51,046 nucleotides of DNA, taken from assembly GCA_021849505.1 (NCBI GenBank), contig JAJZSW010000011.1, positions 1 through 51,046 on the forward strand, read 5' to 3'. Made by a program: the position numbers and the translations under genes. The notes beneath the pieces were generated by a model. That model was given only the letters and a program-made list of their open reading frames with translations. It made no database searches and had not been told where the DNA came from. The stretch comes from Pseudomonadota bacterium (GTDB taxonomy: Bacteria > Pseudomonadota > Gammaproteobacteria > Burkholderiales > Rhodocyclaceae). Shown one piece after another: positions 46,634 to 51,046 of this stretch (its first letter is position 1; each line of letters begins with the position of its first letter).

Positions 46634-46688
46634 TGCGACAATCTGACGCATTCCCCTCCCGCAACGGTCGCAGTACATTGGCTGCGAC
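46634..46688. promoter_or_regulatory. Two dyads upstream of the small membrane protein gene
   Basis: TGCGACA-ATC-TGACGCA at 46634-46650 is an imperfect relative of the dyad at 43445-43461 with the same 7-3-7 spacing. GTCGCAG-N8-CTGCGAC at 46667-46688 is a perfect 7-bp inverted repeat. Both fit in the 80-bp gap before the next gene, which suggests an internal promoter. Confidence 0.45.
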
Positions 46689-46711
46689 TATTGAGCGCAG
46701 GAGAAACCATC

Positions 46712-46894
46712 ATGAGCAGCCAATCGCATACCAAGCCGTCCAATCCCCCGGAAATGGCGTCGCTGCTGCTGGGTGCGGGCTTCGCCCTGGCTTCCCTGAT
46801 CCTGCTGCCCGCCGTCGCCCAGAAGATCGGCATGGGTTCCAGCCTGACGATCGCGCTGCGCGGCGCCCTGATGCGCGCCGCCAGCCGCTTCTAA
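46712..46894 (+). CDS. Small single-span membrane protein
   Basis: A 60-residue protein starting at ATG 46712 with AGGAG 8 bases upstream. The hydrophobic segment at about 17-35 (LLLGAGFALASLILLPAVA) is followed by a short basic tail ending MRAASRF. It has no cysteine or histidine cluster apart from one N-terminal His. It is not a known family to me. Its end coincides with the place where the TlpA-like reading frame begins, so its C-terminus may be affected by the frame problem described for that gene. Confidence 0.65.
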   Translation: MSSQSHTKPSNPPEMASLLLGAGFALASLILLPAVAQKIGMGSSLTIALRGALMRAASRF

Positions 46895-47376
46895 GCCTTT
46901 TCCTCCCGTTCGCGTTCGCGGGGTTCGTCGCCGCCTGCGGCGAGCCGCCGGCGAACCTCAACATCGGCAACCCCGCCCCGGCGTTCAAAACCACGCAACT
47001 TGACGGGGCGGCTGTCGACTTCCCCGCCACCTACGCCGGCACGCCGCTCGTCCTGCGTTTCTGGGCCGACTGGTGCAAATTCTGCGAGCCGGAAATGAAG
47101 CTCATCGACGCGGTGCGTCTGCGCCACGGCGAGCGCTTCGCCGTCCTCGCCGTCAATGCGGGGCAGGACAAGGCCACGGTGGCGTCCTTCATGAACAGGC
47201 TCGGCGTCGGCTATCCGGCCGCGCTGGATGAAAGCTCGAAGATCGCCAAGTCCTATGGCGTCGTCGGCCTGCCGACGACCTTCCTGATCGACGGCCAAGG
47301 CGTCGTGCGCGGCAAGATCGTCGGCGAAACCGACGCGGCGATGCTCGAACGGCATGTGCAAACGCTGCTGAAATGA
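46888..47376 (+). CDS. TlpA/thioredoxin-like lipoprotein lacking a normal start codon
   Basis: The readable frame ends at 47376 and encodes a lipoprotein-type leader (LLSLFLPFAFAGFVAAC, lipid Cys codon at 46936) followed by a thioredoxin fold with active site WADWCKFCEPE and cis-Pro GLPTTF. No ATG, GTG or TTG lies at a sensible position; the nearest in-frame TTG and ATG are at 46678 and 46633, before a non-membrane sequence. The ATG at 46871, one frame away, would give an ideal leader MRAASRLLSLFLPFAFAGF if base 46888 were read twice. So a single-base deletion, a sequencing error, a frameshift or a non-canonical start is likely. The next gene overlaps the stop (ATGA). Confidence 0.8.
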   Translation, partial: LLSLFLPFAFAGFVAACGEPPANLNIGNPAPAFKTTQLDGAAVDFPATYAGTPLVLRFWADWCKFCEPEMKLIDAVRLRHGERFAVLAVNAGQDKATVASFMNRLGVGYPAALDESSKIAKSYGVVGLPTTFLIDGQGVVRGKIVGETDAAMLERHVQTLLK

Positions 47377-47561
47377 TTCCCTGCGACCTCTGCGCCCTCG
47401 ACTGCGGCAGCCAGCCATTCACGCTCGACACACCGGGCGGGACGCTCAACTTCTGCTGCGCAGGCTGTCGCGGCATCTACGAAATGTTGAACGAAATCAA
47501 TTCCCCGCCAGCCGATCAGGCGCAAAATGCGCCGAACTCAACCGAAAGGAAAACCCCATGA
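47373..47561 (+). CDS. Stand-alone Cys-rich metal-binding domain protein
   Basis: A 62-residue protein: CDLCALDC near the N-terminus and FCCAGCRGIYEML in the middle. This resembles the N-terminal metal-binding domain found fused to CcoI/FixI-type P1B ATPases, where a C-x2-C pair is followed by a CC-x-GC motif. Here the domain is free and the ATPase lies three genes downstream without it. It is translationally coupled to the TlpA-like gene (ATGA) and overlaps the next gene by 4 bp. Metal delivery to the ATPase is inferred. Confidence 0.8.
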   Translation: MIPCDLCALDCGSQPFTLDTPGGTLNFCCAGCRGIYEMLNEINSPPADQAQNAPNSTERKTP

Positions 47562-47923
47562 ACACTCCGATGATGGAAGCCGGGCGCCAGATGCCGCACA
47601 TGATGGGCAACATGATGTCCCATCCGATGGCCACCGGCACGATGATGGCCGCGGGCGGCTTCGCGGCCGGCAAGGGGCTGCTCGGCGCCGGCACGAGCCT
47701 GCTGCGCAATCCGCTGGTCTTTCTCGCCGCCGGTGTCGCCGCCGGTTACCTGCTGTTCAAGTACGAGAAGGAGATCATCGAGGCCGCCAGCAAGCTGACC
47801 GGCATGGGCAAGGACTTCGCGCTGCACCAGAAGGAAAACCTCGACGACCTGCTCGCCGAGACCCAGGGGCCCGATTCAACCGCGCCCGCGGCGGCGGCCG
47901 TGACATCGCCCACACAGGGCTGA
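47558..47923 (+). CDS. Met/His-rich small membrane protein
   Basis: A 121-residue protein. The first ~35 residues hold ten or more Met plus several His (MPHMMGNMMSHPM), a composition known to bind Cu(I) in copper proteins. A glycine-rich stretch and one hydrophobic segment follow at about 50-67 (NPLVFLAAGVAAGYLLF), then KYEKEIIEAASKL and a low-complexity tail. It resembles in layout the small membrane chaperones next to P1B ATPases (PacL-like, DUF5132-like) but I cannot assign it to one. The position just before the HMA-like and ATPase genes supports a metal role. Confidence 0.75.
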   Translation: MNTPMMEAGRQMPHMMGNMMSHPMATGTMMAAGGFAAGKGLLGAGTSLLRNPLVFLAAGVAAGYLLFKYEKEIIEAASKLTGMGKDFALHQKENLDDLLAETQGPDSTAPAAAAVTSPTQG

Positions 47924-47930
47924 AGCCGCG

Positions 47931-48494
47931 ATGGATGCCTCGGCAATCCAGGTCCTGCAGCGCGCGGATGGCTACCTGCGCCTGCGCCTGCCCGCCCCCC
48001 TGCGCAGCCCCGAAACCGGCGCGGCGCTCGAAAGCAGCCTGCGGGCGCTGCCGGGCGTCGTGCGCACGAGCTGGCTGACGGTCGAAGGCAAGCTGGCCGT
48101 GCGTTTCGACCCGCAGCGGCTGACGCATGCCGATGTCGCGCGACGCATCAAGGCGCTGCTTCCCGCCCCTGACCTTGAACCGCAAGCCGCCGCGCAGGTG
48201 GAACCCGCGCCGCCGCCGGACGAACCGACCGCCGTGGGCCCGGCCGAACGGCTCGAGGACCTGCGCGCCAAGCTGATCGCCGCCGCGCCGGAGCGCTTCC
48301 GCCCGCTGGTTGAAAGCGCCACGACCGAGAAGGCGGTCACCAATTTCTTCAACGACATCGTCGCCTTCTACCTGATCAAGACCCACTGGGACCTGATCGT
48401 CAATCGCTGGATCAAGGAGCCGGTGAAGTACGGCAACGCCTGGCTCACGGTGTTCTACCTCGTCTTCCTGCTGGTGCGCTACCGCAAGTCGTGA
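47931..48494 (+). CDS. HMA-like domain membrane protein
   Basis: A 187-residue protein. The N-terminal ~75 residues ([37 protein letters not shown]) resemble a ferredoxin-like HMA domain of the HMA_2 type, without the CxxC metal site. A Pro-rich linker follows, then a C-terminal part with [20 protein letters not shown] and a final membrane segment ending LVRYRKS. The same degenerate fold begins the ATPase encoded 7 bp downstream, so it may dock with or regulate that pump. Confidence 0.78.
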   Translation: MDASAIQVLQRADGYLRLRLPAPLRSPETGAALESSLRALPGVVRTSWLTVEGKLAVRFDPQRLTHADVARRIKALLPAPDLEPQAAAQVEPAPPPDEPTAVGPAERLEDLRAKLIAAAPERFRPLVESATTEKAVTNFFNDIVAFYLIKTHWDLIVNRWIKEPVKYGNAWLTVFYLVFLLVRYRKS

Positions 48495-48501
48495 CAGCTT
48501 C

Positions 48502-50940
48502 GTGAAGCACTACCGCATCGTTCATCGCCTGCCCTGGCGCATCCGGATCATCGCGCCGCCGCTGATCCGGCAGGCCGAACGCTGCTACCTACTCGAAATC
48601 CTGCTGCGCAAGCATGCCGCGATCCGCGCCGTGCGCGCCGTCCAGGACATCGGCTCGGTGACGATCCAGTACGACGCGGCGCAATTGCCCGAAGCGCGCC
48701 TCGTCGCGCTGATCGACGCGGTGATCGGCAACCTGGCGCGGGCCGCCCGGAAGAGTGCCGTCTCGCCAGCGCCGACTTTCGTACCAGATCCCAACCAACC
48801 GGTGCAGGAATGCCTGGCGGCCGTCGAAGGCATGACCTGCGCTTCCTGCGCCGCGCTGATCGAACTCTCGCTCAAGCGCGATCCGCGCGTCGCATCCGCC
48901 GCCGTCAACTACGCTGCCGAGACGGTGACGGTGAAGGGTTATTTGTCGAAGAGCGAGCTGTTCGAAACCGTCCGGAAGCTGGGCTATGAGGCGCGGCCGA
49001 TGGACACGCTGGCGCAGCGCCGCCTGCTCGTCGAGCGCGAGAAGGCACGGCTGGATGAGGCGCAACAGCGCCTGCTGCGCGCCGCCATCGCGAGCGTGCC
49101 CGTGATGATCTCCGGCATGCTGATGCACCGCTCGCCGGCGCTGCGCGTGATGGAGCTGGCGCTCTCCACCTACGTGGTCGCCGGCCCCGGCGGAAACATC
49201 TTCAGGAAGGCCTGGGCGCTCGCGCAGCAGCGCGAGGCGAACATGGACACGCTGATCGCGATGGGCGCCGGCGCGGCCTGGCTCTACAGCCTGCCCGGCG
49301 TGCTGCGCATGGAACACCACGTCTATTTCGAATCGGCCGCGGCGATCCTCGCCTTCGTGCTCGGCGGCCGCTACATGGAGGAGCGGGCGAAAGGCAAGGC
49401 GTCGGAAGCGATCCGCAAGCTCATCGAGTTGCAGCCCGACACGGCGATCCGCGTCACGGATGCCGGCGACGAAACGGTGAACATCGACGCCGTGCGCGTC
49501 GGCGACATCCTGCGCGTGCGCCCCGGCGACAAGGTGCCGACCGACGGCATCGTGCTGGCGGGCGGATCGTCACTCGACGAATCGCTGCTCACCGGCGAGC
49601 CGCTGCCGGTGGCGAAAGCGGCGGGCGACAAGGTGGTCGGCGGCACCTTGAACGGCAACGGCTCATTCACGCTGAAGGTGACGGCGATCGGCACGGAAAC
49701 CGTGCTCTCCGGCATCGTCAAGCTGGTCGACCATGCGCAAGGCAGCAAGCTGCCGGTGCAGAAACTCGCCGACCGCATCTCGGCGCGCTTCGTGCCCGCC
49801 GTCGGCGCCGTCGCCGCCGCCACCTTCGCCGGCTGGCTGCTGGCCGGCCATCCGCTCGCGCGTTCGCTCTCGCACGCGGTGGCCGTGCTCCTGATCGCCT
49901 GCCCCTGCGCGCTCGGCCTCGCGACGCCCACCGCGATCATGGTCGGCACCGGCCAGGCGGCGCGGCGCGGCATCTACATCCGGAACGGGGAAGCGCTCGA
50001 AACCGCCGCCACGCTCGACACGCTGGTGTTCGACAAGACCGGCACCATCACCGCCGGACATCCCTCGGTGACCGACCACCTGCCAGCGGCGGGAATCGAC
50101 GAGGCGCGGCTCCTCGCCCTCGTCGCGGGCGTCGAGCAGCATTCCGAGCACTTCCTCGCCCGCGCGCTGACCGCTTACTGCGCCGCGCGTGCCGTCCCGC
50201 CAGCGCCGACTTTCGGCTTCCAGGCAACCCCGGGGCTCGGCGTGCAAGCCGACAGCGACAGCGGCATGATCCTGATCGGCAACGCCGCGTATCTGGAAAA
50301 GGCCGGCATCGACTGCCGTGCCCAGCAGGCGCAGGCGGACGCCCTCGCCGAGCAGGGCAAGACCCCGGTCTTCGTCGCCCTCGACGAGCGCTGTGTCGCG
50401 CTGTTCGCCATCGCCGACGCGCCGCGCGCGGGCGCGCGGGAAGCCATTGCGCTGCTGCACCAGCTCGGTCTCAAGACCATCATGTGCACCGGCGACGTGG
50501 CGGCCGCCGCGCGCCATGTCGCCCGCGAGGTCGGCATCGACGAAGTGATCGCGCGCGCCACGCCCGCCGACAAGCTCGCGCTGGTCGAACGGCTCAAGAG
50601 CGCAGGCCGCAAGGTCGGCATGATCGGCGACGGCATCAACGATGCGCCGGCGCTCGCGGCGGCGGCGGTCGGCTTCGCCATCGGCGGCGGCGCCGACATC
50701 GCCGTCGAAGCGGCCGACGTCACGCTGGTCGGCGGCGACATCGCGCGCGTCGCGGGCGGCATCGACCTCGCGCGCCGCACCATGGCCATCGTGCGCCAGA
50801 ACCTGTTCTGGGCGCTCGGCTACAACGTCGTCGCGATTCCCTTCGCCGCGGCCGGCCGGCTCAACCCGATGATCGCGGCGGCGGCGATGGCGCTCTCCTC
50901 GGTGTCGGTGGTCAGCAACTCGCTGCGCCTGCAAAAATAG
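48502..50940 (+). CDS. P1B-type heavy-metal transporting ATPase
   Basis: An 812-residue pump with a GTG start at 48502. A degenerate HMA_2-like domain (1-75) is followed by repeat copy 9 (AVSPAPTF), a normal HMA domain with GMTCASC near 110, membrane segments, Cys467-Pro-Cys469 ([11 protein letters not shown]), phosphorylation site Asp511 in DKTGT, a nucleotide-binding domain, and [13 protein letters not shown] with a CxxC HMA domain favours Cu(I)/Ag(I). Two oddities sit in the nucleotide-binding domain: the usual SEHP motif reads SEH550-F551, and repeat copy 10 is inserted in the following loop (AVPPAPTF). It is probably co-transcribed with the small metal proteins upstream. Confidence 0.95.
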   Translation: MKHYRIVHRLPWRIRIIAPPLIRQAERCYLLEILLRKHAAIRAVRAVQDIGSVTIQYDAAQLPEARLVALIDAVIGNLARAARKSAVSPAPTFVPDPNQPVQECLAAVEGMTCASCAALIELSLKRDPRVASAAVNYAAETVTVKGYLSKSELFETVRKLGYEARPMDTLAQRRLLVEREKARLDEAQQRLLRAAIASVPVMISGMLMHRSPALRVMELALSTYVVAGPGGNIFRKAWALAQQREANMDTLIAMGAGAAWLYSLPGVLRMEHHVYFESAAAILAFVLGGRYMEERAKGKASEAIRKLIELQPDTAIRVTDAGDETVNIDAVRVGDILRVRPGDKVPTDGIVLAGGSSLDESLLTGEPLPVAKAAGDKVVGGTLNGNGSFTLKVTAIGTETVLSGIVKLVDHAQGSKLPVQKLADRISARFVPAVGAVAAATFAGWLLAGHPLARSLSHAVAVLLIACPCALGLATPTAIMVGTGQAARRGIYIRNGEALETAATLDTLVFDKTGTITAGHPSVTDHLPAAGIDEARLLALVAGVEQHSEHFLARALTAYCAARAVPPAPTFGFQATPGLGVQADSDSGMILIGNAAYLEKAGIDCRAQQAQADALAEQGKTPVFVALDERCVALFAIADAPRAGAREAIALLHQLGLKTIMCTGDVAAAARHVAREVGIDEVIARATPADKLALVERLKSAGRKVGMIGDGINDAPALAAAAVGFAIGGGADIAVEAADVTLVGGDIARVAGGIDLARRTMAIVRQNLFWALGYNVVAIPFAAAGRLNPMIAAAAMALSSVSVVSNSLRLQK
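48755..48779 (+). repeat. Dispersed 25-bp repeat, copy 9 (P1B ATPase, between HMA domains)
   Basis: One difference from the consensus; translated AVSPAPTF between the degenerate and the intact HMA domain. Confidence 0.92.
50189..50213 (+). repeat. Dispersed 25-bp repeat, copy 10 (P1B ATPase, N-domain loop)
   Basis: Exact consensus copy, translated AVPPAPTF, in the loop between the SEHF helix and the FQATPGLGV strand of the nucleotide-binding domain. Confidence 0.92.
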
Positions 50941-51046
50941 TGGAAGCGGCCACGTTCTCCTACGGAGCCGCGTTCATGGTCGGTCTGCTCGGCAGCGGTC
51001 ATTGCCTTGGCATGTGCGGCGGGCTGGTGTCGGCCTTCTTCATGAA
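50940..51046 (+). CDS. Sulfite exporter TauE/SafE-like membrane protein (5' part only)
   Basis: From a GTG at 50940 that overlaps the ATPase stop codon, the frame is open to the right edge: 35 codons including FMVGLLGSGHCLGMCGGL. The GHCxGMCGG signature is typical of the COG2836-type membrane proteins often encoded next to CcoI/CopA-like ATPases and linked to copper supply for cytochrome oxidase. The protein continues outside the window. Confidence 0.82.
   Translation, partial: MEAATFSYGAAFMVGLLGSGHCLGMCGGLVSAFFM

Overview
The window reads as a chromosomal segment of a GC-rich, flagellated betaproteobacterium. Gene content (FlhDC, a MotA/MotB pair, a two-cysteine DsrC-like protein, an HNH protein of betaproteobacterial type, a preserved trxB/ftsK/lolA/rarA/serS neighbourhood) suggests Rhodocyclales or close relatives. 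That placement is inference from protein resemblance, not a database result.

Layout. (1) About 1-12.7 kb, all minus strand: chemotaxis and motility. In transcription order: flhD-flhC with a strong terminator, motA-motB, a short membrane MCP, cheY, cheA, cheW, and two large PAS-containing MCPs, the last running off the left edge. (2) 12.7-26.0 kb: c-di-GMP signalling. Two paralogous HDOD-REC-GGDEF proteins flank a Nudix hydrolase, a TonB-like protein and an HNH protein. The second paralogue is the last gene of a tightly overlapping operon: TonB-dependent receptor, YfiR, CHASE8-type hybrid histidine kinase with two REC and one HPt domain, REC-PAS-GGDEF-EAL protein, HDOD-REC-GGDEF protein. (3) 26.1-31.2 kb, plus strand: a YgiQ-type radical SAM protein overlapping a second hybrid kinase. 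(4) 31.2-42.1 kb: mostly housekeeping genes (dsrC-like, tRNA-Ser(CGA), mltF, serS, rarA, lolA, ftsK, trxB, an Smr protein) with small membrane and unknown genes inserted. (5) 42.2-43.4 kb: a single AAA ATPase of different base composition. (6) 43.5 kb to the right edge, plus strand: a compact, largely uncharacterised locus. It holds a LolE/LolD-like ABC transporter, a polytopic membrane protein with CPFC and CCGS motifs, a small membrane protein, a TlpA-like lipoprotein, a stand-alone Cys-rich metal-binding domain, a Met/His-rich membrane protein, an HMA-like membrane protein, a P1B-type metal ATPase and the start of a TauE/SafE-like protein.

Two things stand out. First, a roughly 25-bp sequence occurs ten times, inside genes and between them. 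Nine copies are in the same orientation relative to the surrounding transcription, and five are translated in one frame as a Pro-rich A-V-x-P-A-P-(T/S)-(F/L) insert in flexible linkers or loops. Second, the receptor/YfiR/kinase/c-di-GMP operon looks like a phosphorelay version of the YfiBNR system: the CHASE8 sensor normally attached to a GGDEF domain is here attached to a histidine kinase, with c-di-GMP enzymes as separate response regulators. It lies next to the flagellar master regulator genes. The metal locus is a third candidate for something undescribed. It carries two related dyads ahead of two of its genes, and its TlpA-like reading frame has no ordinary start codon.
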